A stretch of 64,000 bases of DNA. It comes from Alitta virens (lineage: Eukaryota > Annelida > Polychaeta > Phyllodocida > Nereididae). Positions 1 to 13,600 of this stretch are shown in pieces. The position numbers and the translations under genes were made by a program. A model generated the notes under the pieces. The model did no database searches, had not been told where the DNA came from, and saw only the letters and a program-made list of their open reading frames with translations. The number at the start of each line of letters is the position of its first letter. Position 1 is the first letter of the stretch. The DNA lies in assembly GCA_932294295.1 (NCBI GenBank), contig OW028580.1, positions 10,135,374 to 10,199,373 of the forward strand, read 5' to 3'.

Positions 1-1868
1 TTTTTGGTTTGTTGTTCACACTTTTTTTGGTTTGTTGCTCACACTTTTTTTGGTTTGTTGTTCACACTTTTTTTGGTTTGTTGTTCACACTTTGTTTGTT
101 TGTTGTTCACACATTTTTTGTTTGTTGTTTACACTTTGTTTGTTGTTCACACATTTTTTGGTTTATTGTTCACACTTTGTTTGTTGTTCACACTTTTTTT
201 GGTTTGTTGTTCACACATTTTTTGGTTTGTTGTTCACACTTTTTTTGGTTTGTTGTTCGCACATTTTTTGGTTTGTTGTTCACACTTTTTTTGGTTTGTT
301 GTTCACACTTTTTTTGGTTTGTTGTTCACACTTTTTTTGTTGTTCACACTTTGTTTGTTTGTTGTTCACACTTTTTTTGGTTTCTTGTTCACACTTTGTT
401 TGTTTGTTGTTCACACATTTTTTGTTTGTTGTTTACACTTTTTTTGTTTGTTGTTCACACATTTTTTGTTTGTTGTTTACACTTTGTTTGTTGTTCACAC
501 TTTTTTTGGTTTGTTGTTCACACTTTTTTTGGTTTGTTGTTCACACTTTTTTTGGTTTGTTGCTCACACTTTTTTTGGTTTGTTGTTCACACTTTTTTTG
601 GTTTGTTGTTCACACTTTGTTTGTTTGTTTTTCACACATTTTTTGTTTGTTGTTTACACTTTGTTTGTTGTTCACACATTTTTTGGTTTATTGTTCACAC
701 TTTGTTTGTTGTTCACACTTTTTTTGGTTTGTTGTTCACACATTTTTTGGTTTGTTGTTCACACTTTTTTTGGTTTGTTGTTCACACATTTTTTGGTTTG
801 TTGTTCACACTTTTTTTGGTTTGTTGTTCGCACATTTTTTGGTTTGTTGTTCACACTTTGTTTGTTTGTTGTTCAAACTTTTTTTGGTTTCTTGTTCACA
901 CTTTGTTTGTTTGTTGTTCACACATTTTTTGTTTGTTGTTTACACTTTTTTTGTTTGTTGTTCACACATTTTTTGTTTGTTGTTTACACTTTGTTTGTTG
1001 TTCACACTTTTTTTGGTTTGTTGTTCACACTTTTTTTGGTTTGTTGTTCACACTTTTTTTGGTTTGTTGCTCACACTTTTTTTGGTTTGATGTTCACACT
1101 TTTTTTGGTTTGTTGTTCACACTTTGTTTGTTTGTTTTTCACACATTTTTTGTTTGTTGTTTACACTTTGTTTGTTGTTCACACATTTTTTGGTTTATTG
1201 TTCACACTTTGTTTGTTGTTCACACTTTTTTTGGTTTGTTGTTCACACATTATTTGGTTTGTTGTTCACACTTTTTTTGGTTTGTTGTTCGCACATTTTT
1301 TGGTTTGTTGTTCACACTTTTTTTGGTTTGTTGTTCACACTTTTTTTGGTTTGTTGTTCACACTTTTTTTGTTGTTCACACTTTGTTTGTTTGTTGTTCA
1401 CACTTTGTTTGTTGTTCACACTTTGTTTGTTTGTTGTTCACACTTTTTTTTTTTTTGTTCACACTTTTTTTGGTTTGTTGTTCACACTTTTTTTGTTTGT
1501 TGTTCACACTTTGTTTGTTGTTCACACTTTGTTTGTTTGTTGTTCACACTTTGTTTGTTTGTTGTTCACACTTTTTTTGTTTGTTGTTCACACTTTGTTT
1601 GTTTGTTGTTCACACATTTTTTGTTTGTTGTTCACACTTTTTTTGGTTTCATGTTCACACTTTGTTTGTTTGTTGTTCACACATTTTTTGTTTGTTGTTT
1701 ACACTTTTTTTGTTTGTTGTTCACACATTTTTTGGTTTATTGTTCACACTTTGTTTGTTTGTTGTTCACACTTTGTTTCTTTGTTGTTCACACTTTGTTT
1801 GTTGTTCACACTTTGTTTGTTTGTTGTTCACACTTTTTTTGTTTGTTGTTCACACTTTTTTTGGTTAG
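1..1868 (+). repeat. Segment 0: left-cut HOR segment ending at the first GGTTAG landmark
   Basis: The segment starts mid-monomer at the window edge and ends at the TAG landmark (1866-1868). It carries a 13-T tract at 1444-1456, 422 bp before the landmark, and a TTTCATG monomer near 1631. Marker changes are TTCAAAC at about 874, T-to-A at 1090 (making TGA 1088-1090), T-to-A near 1252, and G-to-C at 1779. The TTCAAAC and G-to-C markers recur together in 3111-4135 and 29999-31759, so the three segments share recent ancestry. Confidence 0.85.
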
Positions 1869-3110
1869 TTGTTCACACTTTTTTTGTTTGTTGTTCACAC
1901 TTTGTTTGTTGTTCACACTTTGTTTGTTTGTTGTTCACACTTTTTTTGTTTGTTGTTCACACTTTGTTTGTTTGTTGTTCACACATTTTTTGTTTGTTGT
2001 TCACACTTTTTTTGGTTTCTTGTTCACACTTTGTTTGTTTGTTGTTCACACATTTTTTGTTTGTTGTTTACACTTTTTTTGTTTGTTGTTCACACATTTT
2101 TTGGTTTATTGTTCACACTTTGTTTGTTTGTTGTTCACACTTTTTTTGGTTTGTTGTTCACACATTTTTTGGTTTGTTGTTCACACTTTTTTTGTTTGTT
2201 GTTCACACATTTTTTGTTTGTTGTTTACACTTTGTTTGTTGTTCACACTTTTTTTGGTTTGTTGTTCACACTTTTTTTGGTTTGTTGTTCACACTTTTTT
2301 TGGTTTGTTGCTCACACTTTTTTTGGTTTGTTGTTCACACTTTTTTTGGTTTGTTGTTCACACATTTTTTGTTTGTTGTTTACACTTTGTTTGTTGTTCA
2401 CACATTTTTTGGTTTATTGTTCACACTTTGTTTGTTGTTCACACTTTTTTTGGTTTGTTGTTCACACATTTTTTGGTTTGTTGTTCACACTTTTTTTGGT
2501 TTGTTGTTCGCACATTTTTTGGTTTGTTGTTCACACTTTTTTTGGTTTGTTGTTCACACTTTTTTTGGTTTGTTGTTCACACTTTTTTTGGTTTGTTGTT
2601 CACACTTTTTTTGTTGTTCACACTTTGTTTGTTTGTTGTTCACACTTTGTTTGTTGTTCACACTTTGTTTGTTTGTTGTTCACACTTTTTTTTTTTTTGT
2701 TCACACTTTTTTTGGTTTGTTGTTCACACTTTTTTTGTTTGTTGTTCACACTTTGTTTGTTGTTCACACTTTGTTTGTTTGTTGTTCACACTTTGTTTGT
2801 TTGTTGTTCACACTTTTTTTGTTTGTTGTTCACACTTTGTTTGTTTGTTGTTCACACATTTTTTGTTTGTTGTTCACACTTTTTTTGGTTTCATGTTCAC
2901 ACTTTGTTTGTTTGTTGTTCACACATTTTTTGTTTGTTGTTTACACTTTTTTTGTTTGTTGTTCACACATTTTTTGGTTTATTGTTCACACTTTGTTTGT
3001 TTGTTGTTCACACTTTTTTTGTTTGTTGTTCACACTTTGTTTGTTGTTCACACTTTGTTTGTTTGTTGTTCACACTTTTTTTGTTTGTTGTTCACACTTT
3101 TTTTGGTTAG
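1869..3110 (+). repeat. Segment 1: type I HOR copy, 1,242 bp
   Basis: Same monomer order as the 58-mer, but one 22 bp C monomer is missing near 2360, which accounts for the whole 22 bp shortfall from 1,264. A 13-T tract lies at 2686-2698. TTTCTTG follows the start landmark and TTTCATG precedes the end landmark, as in the canonical unit. Confidence 0.85.
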
Positions 3111-4135
3111 TTGTTCACACTTTTTTTGTTTGTTGTTCACACTTTGTTTGTTGTTCACACTTTGTTTGTTTGTTGTTCACACTTTTTTTGTTTGTTGTTC
3201 ACACTTTGTTTGTTTGTTGTTCACACATTTTTTGTTTGTTGTTTACACTTTGTTTGTTGTTCACACATTTTTTGGTTTATTGTTCACACTTTGTTTGTTG
3301 TTCACACTTTTTTTGGTTTGTTGTTCACACATTTTTTGGTTTGTTGTTCACACTTTTTTTGGTTTGTTGTTCGCACATTTTTTGGTTTGTTGTTCACACT
3401 TTTTTTGGTTTGTTGTTCGCACATTTTTTGGTTTGTTGTTCACACTTTTTTTGGTTTGTTGTTCGCACATTTTTTGGTTTGTTGTTCACACTTTGTTTGT
3501 TTGTTGTTCAAACTTTTTTTGGTTTCTTGTTCACACTTTGTTTGTTTGTTGTTCACACATTTTTTGTTTGTTGTTTACACTTTTTTTGTTTGTTGTTCAC
3601 ACATTTTTTGTTTGTTGTTTACACTTTGTTTGTTGTTCACACTTTTTTTGGTTTGTTGTTCACACTTTTTTTGGTTTGTTGTTCACACTTTTTTTGGTTT
3701 GTTGCTCACACTTTTTTTGGTTTGTTGTTCACACTTTTTTTGGTTTGTTGTTCACACTTTGTTTGTTTGTTTTTCACACATTTTTTGTTTGTTGTTTACA
3801 CTTTGTTTGTTGTTCACACATTTTTTGGTTTATTGTTCACATTTTGTTTGTTGTTCACACTTTTTTTGGTTTGTTGTTCACACATTTTTTGGTTTGTTGT
3901 TCACACTTTTTTTGGTTTGTTGTTCGCACATTTTTTGGTTTGTTGTTCACACTTTTTTTGGTTTGTTGTTCACACTTTTTTTGGTTTGTTGTTCACACTT
4001 TTTTTGTTGTTCACACTTTGTTTGTTTGTTGTTCACACTTTGTTTCTTTGTTGTTCACACTTTGTTTGTTGTTCACACTTTGTTTGTTTGTTGTTCACAC
4101 TTTTTTTGTTTGTTGTTCACACTTTTTTTGGTTAG
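3111..4135 (+). repeat. Segment 2: type II HOR copy, 1,025 bp, no long T tract
   Basis: Opens with B D C B C F and then jumps to the TTTACAC D monomer, the type II junction (monomers 7-24 absent). The long T-tract monomer and the TTTCATG block are both missing before the end landmark. Carries TTCAAAC at about 3509 and the G-to-C change at 4046, shared with segments 0 and 16. Confidence 0.83.
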
Positions 4136-5353
4136 TTGTTCACACTTTTTTTGTTTGTTGTTCACACTTTGTTTGTTGTTCACACTTTGTTTGTTTGTTG
4201 TTCACACTTTTTTTGTTTGTTGTTCACACTTTGTTTGTTTGTTGTTCACACATTTTTTGTTTGTTGTTCACACTTTTTTTGGTTTCTTGTTCACACTTTG
4301 TTTGTTTGTTGTTCACACATTTTTTGTTTGTTGTTTACACTTTTTTTGTTTGTTGTTCACACATTTTTTGGTTTATTGTTCACACTTTGTTTGTTTGTTG
4401 TTCACACTTTTTTTGGTTTGTTGTTCACACATTTTTTGGTTTGTTGTTCACACTTTTTTTGTTTGTTGTTCACACATTTTTTGTTTGTTGTTTACACTTT
4501 GTTTGTTGTTCACACTTTTTTTGGTTTGTTGTTCACACTTTTTTTGGTTTGTTGCTCACACTTTTTTTGGTTTGTTGTTCACACTTTTTTTGGTTTGTTG
4601 TTCACACTTTGTTTGTTTGTTGTTCACACATTTTTTGTTTGTTGTTTACACTTTGTTTGTTGTTCACACATTTTTTGGTTTATTGTTCACACTTTGTTTG
4701 TTGTTCACACTTTTTTTGGTTTGTTGTTCACACATTTTTTGGTTTGTTGTTCACACTTTTTTTGGTTTGTTGTTCGCACATTTTTTGGTTTGTTGTTCAC
4801 ACTTTTTTTGGTTTGTTGTTCACACTTTTTTTGGTTTGTTGTTCACACTTTTTTTGGTTTGTTGTTCACACTTTTTTTGTTGTTCACACTTTGTTTGTTT
4901 GTTGTTCACACTTTGTTTGTTGTTCACACTTTGTTTGTTTGTTGTTCACACTTTTTTTTTTTTGTTCACACTTTTTTTGGTTTGTTGTTCACACTTTTTT
5001 TGTTTGTTGTTCACACTTTGTTTGTTGTTCACACTTTGTTTGTTTGTTGTTCACACTTTGTTTGTTTGTTGTTCACACTTTGTGTGTTTGTTGTTCACAC
5101 ATTTTTTGTTTGTTGTTCACACTTTTTTTGGTTTCATGTTCACACTTTGTTTGTTTGTTGTTCACACATTTTTTGTTTGTTGTTTACACTTTTTTTGTTT
5201 GTTGTTCACACATTTTTTGGTTTATTGTTCACACTTTGTTTGTTTGTTGTTCACACTTTGTTTGTTTGTTGTTCACACTTTGTTTGTTGTTCACACTTTG
5301 TTTGTTTGTTGTTCACACTTTTTTTGTTTGTTGTTCACACTTTTTTTGGTTAG
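4136..5353 (+). repeat. Segment 3: type I HOR copy, 1,218 bp
   Basis: The 46 bp shortfall from 1,264 is explained by loss of one 23 bp A monomer (before the TTGCTCAC monomer near 4550), loss of one 22 bp monomer near 5080, and a T tract of 12 instead of 13 (4952-4963). Carries the rare TTTGTGTGTTTG change at 5081, repeated exactly 1,681 bp downstream. Confidence 0.86.
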
Positions 5354-8232
5354 TTGTTCACACTTTTTTTGTTTGTTGTTCACACTTTGTTTGTTGTTCA
5401 CACTTTGTTTGTTTGTTGTTCACACTTTTTTTGTTTGTTGTTCACACTTTGTTTGTTTGTTGTTCACACATTTTTTGTTTGTTGTTTACACTTTGTTTGT
5501 TGTTCACACATTTTTTGGTTTATTGTTCACACTTTGTTTGTTGTTCACACTTTTTTTGGTTTGTTGTTCACACATTTTTTGGTTTGTTGTTCACACTTTT
5601 TTTGGTTTGTTGTTCGCACATTTTTTGGTTTGTTGTTCACACTTTTTTTGGTTTGTTGTTCACACTTTTTTTGATTTGCTGTTCACACTTTTTTTGTTGT
5701 TCACACTTTGTTTGTTGTTCACACTTTTTTTGTTTGTTGTTCACACTTTGTTTGTTTGTTGTTCACACATTTTTTGTTTGTTGTTTACACTTTGTTTGTT
5801 GTTCACACATTTTTTGGTTTATTGTTCACACTTTGTTTGTTGTTCACACTTTTTTTGGTTTGTTGTTCACACATTTTTTGGTTTGTTGTTCACACTTTTT
5901 TTGGTTTGTTGTTCGCACATTTTTTGGTTTGTTGTTCACACTTTTTTTGGTTTGTTGTTCACACTTTTTTTGGTTTGCTGTTCACACTTTTTTTGTTGTT
6001 CACACTTTGTTTGTTTGTTGTTCACACTTTTTTTGTTTGTTGTTCACACTTTGTTTGTTTGTTGTTCACACATTTTTTGTTTGTTGTTCACACTTTTTTT
6101 GGTTTCTTGTTCACACTTTGTTTGTTTGTTGTTCACACATTTTTTGTTTGTTGTTTACACTTTTTTTGTTTGTTGTTCACACATTTTTGTTTGTTGTTTA
6201 CACTTTGTTTGTTGTTCACACTTTTTTTGGTTTGTTGTTCACACTTTTTTTGGTTTGTTGTTCACACTTTTTTTGGTTTGTTGCTCACACTTTTTTTGGT
6301 TTGTTGTTCACACTTTGTTTGGTTTGTTGTTCACACTTTGTTTGTTTGTTGTTCACACATTTTTTGTTTGTTGTTTACACTTTGTTTGTTGTTCACACAT
6401 TTTTTGGTTTATTGTTCACACTTTGTTTGTTGTTCACACTTTTTTTGGTTTGTTGTTCACACTTTTTTTGTTTGTTGTTCACACTTTTTTTGTTTGTTGT
6501 TCACACTTTTTTTGGTTTATTGTTCACACTTTTTTTGGTTTGTTGTTCACACTTTTTTTGTTGTTCACACTTTGTTTGTTTGTTGTTCACACTTTGTTTG
6601 TTGTTCACACTTTGTTTGTTTGTTGTTCACACTTTTTTTTTTTTGTTCACACTTTTTTTGGTTTGTTGTTCACACTTTTTTTGTTTGTTGTTCACACTTT
6701 GTTTGTTGTTCACACTTTGTTTGTTTGTTGTTCACACTTTGTTTGTTTGTTGTTCACACTTTGTGTGTTTGTTGTTCACACATTTTTTGTTTGTTGTTCA
6801 CACTTTTTTTGGTTTCATGTTCACACTTTGTTTGTTTGTTGTTCACACATTTTTTGTTTGTTGTTTACACTTTTTTTGTTTGTTGTTCACACATTTTTTG
6901 GTTTATTGTTCACACTTTGTTTGTTTGTTGTTCACACTTTGTTTGTTTGTTGTTCACACTTTGTTTGTTGTTCACACTTTGTTTGTTTGTTGTTCACACT
7001 TTTTTTGTTTGTTGTTCACACTTTTTTTGGTTAGTTGTTCACACTTTTTTTGTTTGTTGTTCACACTTTGTTTGTTGTTCACACTTTGTTTGTTTGTTGT
7101 TCACACTTTTTTTGTTTGTTGTTCACACTTTGTTTGTTTGTTGTTCACACATTTTTTGTTTGTTGTTTACACTTTGTTTGTTGTTCACACATTTTTTGGT
7201 TTATTGTTCACACTTTGTTTGTTGTTCACACTTTTTTTGGTTTGTTGTTCACACATTTTTTGGTTTGTTGTTCACACTTTTTTTGGTTTGTTGTTCGCAC
7301 ATTTTTTGGTTTGTTGTTCACACTTTTTTTGGTTTGTTGTTCACACTTTTTTTGATTTGCTGTTCACACTTTTTTTGTTGTTCACACTTTGTTTGTTGTT
7401 CACACTTTTTTTGTTTGTTGTTCACACTTTGTTTGTTTGTTGTTCACACATTTTTTGTTTGTTGTTTACACTTTGTTTGTTGTTCACACATTTTTTGGTT
7501 TATTGTTCACACTTTGTTTGTTGTTCACACTTTTTTTGGTTTGTTGTTCACACATTTTTTGGTTTGTTGTTCACACTTTTTTTGGTTTGTTGTTCGCACA
7601 TTTTTTGGTTTGTTGTTCACACTTTTTTTGGTTTGTTGTTCACACTTTTTTTGGTTTGCTGTTCACACTTTTTTTGTTGTTCACACTTTGTTTGTTTGTT
7701 GTTCACACTTTTTTTGTTTGTTGTTCACACTTTGTTTGTTTGTTGTTCACACATTTTTTGTTTGTTGTTCACACTTTTTTTGGTTTCTTGTTCACACTTT
7801 GTTTGTTTGTTGTTCACACATTTTTTGTTTGTTGTTTACACTTTTTTTGTTTGTTGTTCACACATTTTTGTTTGTTGTTTACACTTTGTTTGTTGTTCAC
7901 ACTTTTTTTGGTTTGTTGTTCACACTTTTTTTGGTTTGTTGTTCACACTTTTTTTGGTTTGTTGCTCACACTTTTTTTGGTTTGTTGTTCACACTTTGTT
8001 TGGTTTGTTGTTCACACTTTGTTTGTTTGTTGTTCACACATTTTTTGTTTGTTGTTTACACTTTGTTTGTTGTTCACACATTTTTTGGTTTATTGTTCAC
8101 ACTTTGTTTGTTGTTCACACTTTTTTTGGTTTGTTGTTCACACTTTTTTTGTTTGTTGTTCACACTTTTTTTGTTTGTTGTTCACACTTTTTTTGGTTTA
8201 TTGTTCACACTTTTTTTGGTTTGTTGTTCACA
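4871..8232 (+). repeat. Tandem duplication, 2 x 1,681 bp
   Basis: Copies are about 4871-6551 and 6552-8232. Shared private variants are TTTGTGTGTTTG (5081 and 6762) and GATTTGCTG (about 5672 and 7353), each pair exactly 1,681 bp apart. The GGTTAG landmarks at 5351 and 7032 are also 1,681 bp apart. Confidence 0.9.
5354..7034 (+). repeat. Segment 4: type II HOR copy, 1,681 bp, part of a tandem duplication
   Basis: Type II start. Its length equals the period of the 4871-8232 tandem duplication. Private variants include GATTTGCTG at about 5672 and a T5 monomer near 6185. A 12-T tract lies at 6633-6644. Confidence 0.86.
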
Positions 8233-10667
8233 CTTTTTTTGTTTGTTGTTCACACATTTTTTGTTTGTTGTTTACACTTTTTTTGTTTGTTGTTCACACA
8301 TTTTATGTTTGTTCTTTACACTTTGTTTGTTGTTCACACTTTTTTTGGTTTGTTGTTCACACTTTTTTTGTTGTTCACACTTTGTTTGTTTGTTGTTCAC
8401 ACTTTTTTTGTTTGTTGTTCACACTTTGTTTGTTTGTTGTTCACACATTTTTTGTTTGTTGTTCACACTTTTTTTGGTTTCATGTTCACACTTTTTTTGT
8501 TTGTTGTTCACACATTTTTTGTTTGTTGTTTACACTTTTTTTGTTTGTTGTTCACACATTTTTTGGTTTATTGTTCACACTTTGTTTGTTTGTTGTTCAC
8601 ACTTTGTTTGTTTGTTGTTCACACTTTGTTTGTTGTTCACACTTTGTTTGTTTGTTGTTCACACTTTTTTTGTTTGTTGTTCACACTTTTTTTGGTTTGT
8701 TGTTCACACTTTTTTTGTTTGTTGTTCACACTTTGTTTGTTGTTCACACTTTGTTTGTTTGTTGTTCACACTTTTTTTGGTTTGTTGTTCACAATTTTTT
8801 TGGTTTGTTGTTCACACTTTTTTTGTTTGTTGTGCACACTTTTTTTGTTTGTTGTTCACACTTTTTTTGGTTTATTGTTCACACTTTTTTTGGTTTGTTG
8901 TTCACACTTTTTTTGTTTGTTGTTCACACTTTGTTTGTTGTTCACACTTTGTTTGTTTGTTGTTCACACTTTTTTTGTTTGTTGTTCACACTTTGTTTGT
9001 TTGTTGTTCACACATTTTTTGTTTGTTGTTCACACTTTTTTTGGTTTCTTGTTCACACTTTGTTTGTTTGTTGTTCACACATTGTTTGTTTGTTGTTTAC
9101 ACTTTTTTTGTTTGTTGTTCACACATTTTTTGTTTGTTGTTTACACTTTGTTTGTTGTTCACACTTTTTTTGGTTTGTTGTTCACACTTTTTTTGGTTTG
9201 TTGTTCACACTTTTTTTGGTTTGTTGCTCACACTTTTTTTGGTTTGTTGTTCACACTTTTTTTGGTTTGTTGTTCACACTTTGTTTGTTTGTTGTTCACA
9301 CATTTTTTGTTTGTTGTTTACACTTTGTTTGTTGTTCACACATTTTTTGGTTTATTGTTCACACTTTGTTTGTTGTTCACACTTTTTTTGGTTTGTTGTT
9401 CACACATTTTTTGGTTTGTTGTTCACACTTTTTTTGGTTTGTTGTTCGCACATTTTTTGGTTTGTTGTTCACACTTTTTTTGGTTTGTTGTTCACACTTT
9501 TTTTGGTTTGTTGTTCACACTTTTTTTGTTGTTCACACTTTGTTTGTTTGTTGTTCACACTTTTTTTGGTTTCTTGTTCACACTTTGTTTGTTTGTTGTT
9601 CACACATTTTTTGTTTGTTGTTTACACTTTTTTTGTTTGTTGTTCACACATTTTTTGTTTGTTGTTTACACTTTGTTTGTTGTTCACACTTTTTTTGGTT
9701 TGTTGTTCACACTTTTTTTGGTTTGTTGTTCACACTTTTTTTGGTTTGTTGCTCACACTTTTTTTGGTTTGTTGTTCACACTTTTTTTGGTTTGTTGTTC
9801 ACACTTTGTTTGTTTGTTTTTCACACATTTTTTGTTTGTTGTTTACACTTTGTTTGTTGTTCACACATTTTTTGGTTTATTGTTCACACTTTGTTTGTTG
9901 TTCACACTTTTTTTGGTTTGTTGTTCACACATTTTTTGGTTTGTTGTTCACACTTTTTTTGGTTTGTTGTTCGCACATTTTTTGGTTTGTTGTTCACACT
10001 TTTTTTGGTTTGTTGTTCGCACATTTTTTGGTTTGTTGTTCACACTTTGTTTGTTTGTTGTTCACACTTTTTTTGGTTTCTTGTTCACACTTTGTTTGTT
10101 TGTTGTTCACACATTTTTTGTTTGTTGTTTACACTTTTTTTGTTTGTTGTTCACACATTTTTTGTTTGTTGTTTACACTTTGTTTGTTGTTCACACTTTT
10201 TTTGGTTTGTTGTTCACACTTTTTTTGGTTTGTTGTTCACACTTTTTTTGGTTTGTTGCTCACACTTTTTTTGGTTTGTTGTTCACACTTTTTTTGGTTT
10301 GTTGTTCACACTTTGTTTGTTTGTTTTTCACACATTTTTTGTTTGTTGTTTACACTTTGTTTGTTGTTCACACATTTTTTGGTTTATTGTTCACACTTTG
10401 TTTGTTGTTCACACTTTTTTTGGTTTGTTGTTCACACATTTTTTGGTTTGTTGTTCACACTTTTTTTGGTTTGTAGTTCGCACATTTTTTGGTTTGTTGT
10501 TCACACTTTTTTTGGTTTGTTGTTCACACTTTTTTTGGTTTGTTGTTCACACTTTTTTTGTTGTTCACACTTTGTTTGTTTGTTGTTCACACTTTGTTTG
10601 TTGTTCACACTTTGTTTGTTTGTTGTTCACACTTTTTTTGTTTGTTGTTCACACTTTTTTTGGTTAG
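7035..10667 (+). repeat. Segment 5: type II HOR copy, 3,633 bp, with GTGCAC landmark
   Basis: Begins inside the second copy of the 1,681 bp duplication, including its GATTTGCTG variant (about 7353). It then holds a three-part marker block: CATTTTATG with TTCTTTAC (about 8300-8320), ACAATT (about 8791) and GTGCAC (8832-8837). A private T-to-A makes TAG at 10474-10476 in a TTGTAGTTCG context. No long T tract precedes the end landmark. From about 7815 onward it matches 32971 onward at an offset of 25,156 bp. Confidence 0.84.
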
Positions 10668-13600
10668 TTGTTCACACTTTTTTTGTTTGTTGTTCACACT
10701 TTGTTTGTTGTTCACACTTTGTTTGTTTGTTGTTCACACTTTTTTTGTTTGTTGTTCACACTTTGTTTGTTTGTTGTTCACACATTTTTTGTTTGTTGTT
10801 TACACTTTGTTTGTTGTTCACACATTTTTTGGTTTATTGTTCACACTTTGTTTGTTGTTCACACTTTTTTTGGTTTGTTGTTCACACATTTTTTGGTTTG
10901 TTGTTCACACTTTTTTTGGTTTGTTGTTCGCACATTTTTTGGTTTGTTGTTCACACTTTTTTTGGTCTGTTGTTCACACTTTTTTTGGTTTGCTGTTCAC
11001 ACTTTTTTTGTTGTTCACACTTTGTTTGTTGTTCACACTTTTTTTGTTTGTTGTTCACACTTTGTTTGTTTGTTGTTCACACATTTTTTGTTTGTTGTTT
11101 ACACTTTGTTTGTTGTTCACACATTTTTTGGTTTATTGTTCACACTTTGTTTGTTGTTCACACTTTTTTTGGTTTGTTGTTCACACATTTTTTGGTTTGT
11201 TGTTCACACTTTTTTTGGTTTGTTGTTCGCACATTTTTTGGTTTGTTGTTCACACTTTTTTTGGTTTGTTGTTCACACTTTTTTTGGTTTGCTGTTCACA
11301 CTTTTTTTGTTGTTCACACTTTTTTTGTTTGTTGTTCACACTTTGTTTGTTTGTTGTTCACACATTTTTTGTTTGTTGTTCACACTTTTTTTGGTTTCTT
11401 GTTCACACTTTGTTTGTTTGTTGTTCACACATTTTTTGTTTGTTGTTTACACTTTTTTTGTTTGTTGTTCACACATTTTTGTTTGTTGTTTACACTTTGT
11501 TTGTTGTTCACACTTTTTTTGGTTTGTTGTTCACACTTTTTTTGGTTTGTTGCTCACACTTTTTTTGGTTTGTTGTTCACACTTTGTTTGGTTTGTTGTT
11601 CACACTTTGTTTGTTTGTTGTTCACACATTTTTTGTTTGTTGTTTACACTTTGTTTGTTGTTCACACATTTTTTGGTTTATTGTTCACACTTTGTTTGTT
11701 GTTCACACTTTTTTTGGTTTGTTGTTCACACTTTTTTTGTTTGTTGTTCACACTTTTTTTGTTTGTTGTTCACACTTTTTTTGGTTTATTGTTCACACTT
11801 TTTTTGGTTTGTTGTTCACACTTTTTTTGTTTGTTGTTCACACATTTTTTGTTTGTTGTTTACACTTTTTTTGTTTGTTGTTCACACATTTTATGTTTGT
11901 TCTTTACACTTTGTTTGTTGTTCACACTTTTTTTGGTTTGTTGTTCACACTTTTTTTGTTGTTCACACTTTGTTTGTTTGTTGTTCACACTTTTTTTGTT
12001 TGTTGTTCACACTTTGTTTGTTTGTTGTTCACACATTTTTTGTTTGTTGTTCACACTTTTTTTGGTTTCATGTTCACACTTTGTTTGTTTGTTGTTCACA
12101 CATTTTTTGTTTGTTGTTTACACTTTTTTTGTTTGTTGTTCACACATTTTTTGGTTTATTGTTCACACTTTGTTTGTTTGTTGTTCACACTTTGTTTGTT
12201 TGTTGTTCACACTTTGTTTGTTGTTCACACTTTGTTTGTTTGTTGTTCACACTTTTTTTGTTTGTTGTTCACACTTTTTTTGGTTTGTTGTTCACACTTT
12301 TTTTGTTTGTTGTTCACACTTTGTTTGTTGTTCACACTTTGTTTGTTTGTTGTTCACACTTTTTTTGGTTTGTTGTTCACAATTTTTTTGGTTTGTTGTT
12401 CACACTTTTTTTGTTTGTTGTGCACGCTTTTTTTGTTTGTTGTTCACACTTTTTTTGGTTTATTGTTCACACTTTTTTTGGTTTGTTGTTCACACTTTTT
12501 TTGTTTGTTGTTCACACTTTGTTTGTTGTTCACACTTTGTTTGTTTGTTGTTCACACTTTTTTTGTTTGTTGTTCACACTTTGTTTGTTTGTTGTTCACA
12601 CATTTTTTGTTTGTTGTTCACACTTTTTTTGGTTTCTTGTTCACACTTTGTTTGTTTGTTGTTCACACATTGTTTGTTTGTTGTTTACACTTTTTTTGTT
12701 TGTTGTTCACACATTTTTTGTTTGTTGTTTACACTTTGTTTGTTGTTCACACTTTTTTTGGTTTGTTGTTCACACTTTTTTTGGTTTGTTGTTCACACTT
12801 TTTTTGGTTTGTTGCTCACACTTTTTTTGGTTTGTTGTTCACACTTTTTTTGGTTTGTTGTTCACACTTTGTTTGTTTGTTGTTCACACATTTTTTGTTT
12901 GTTGTTTACACTTTGTTTGTTGTTCACACATTTTTTGGTTTATTGTTCACACTTTGTTTGTTGTTCACACTTTTTTTGGTTTGTTGTTCACACATTTTTT
13001 GGTTTGTTGTTCACACTTTTTTTGGTTTGTTGTTCGCACATTTTTTGGTTTGTTGTTCACACTTTTTTTGGTTTGTTGTTCACACTTTTTTTGGTTTGTT
13101 GTTCACACTTTTTTTGTTGTTCACACTTTGTTTGTTTGTTGTTCACACTTTTTTTGGTTTCTTGTTCACACTTTGTTTGTTTGTTGTTCACACATTTTTT
13201 GTTTGTTGTTTACACTTTTTTTGTTTGTTGTTCACACATTTTTTGTTTGTTGTTTACACTTTGTTTGTTGTTCACACTTTTTTTGGTTTGTTGTTCACAC
13301 TTTTTTTGGTTTGTTGTTCACACTTTTTTTGGTTTGTTGCTCACACTTTTTTTGGTTTGTTGTTCACACTTTTTTTGGTTTGTTGTTCACACTTTGTTTG
13401 TTTGTTTTTCACACATTTTTTGTTTGTTGTTTACACTTTGTTTGTTGTTCACACATTTTTTGGTTTATTGTTCACACTTTGTTTGTTGTTCACACTTTTT
13501 TTGGTTTGTTGTTCACACATTTTTTGGTTTGTTGTTCACACTTTTTTTGGTTTGTTGTTCGCACATTTTTTGGTTTGTTGTTCACACTTTTTTTGGTTTG

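Noticed and set aside
8300..8311. TTTTATGTTTG resembling the budding-yeast origin consensus
   Set aside because: It matches 10 of 11 positions but ends in G, occurs by point change of the monomer in a T-rich background, and there is no sign the host is a budding yeast.
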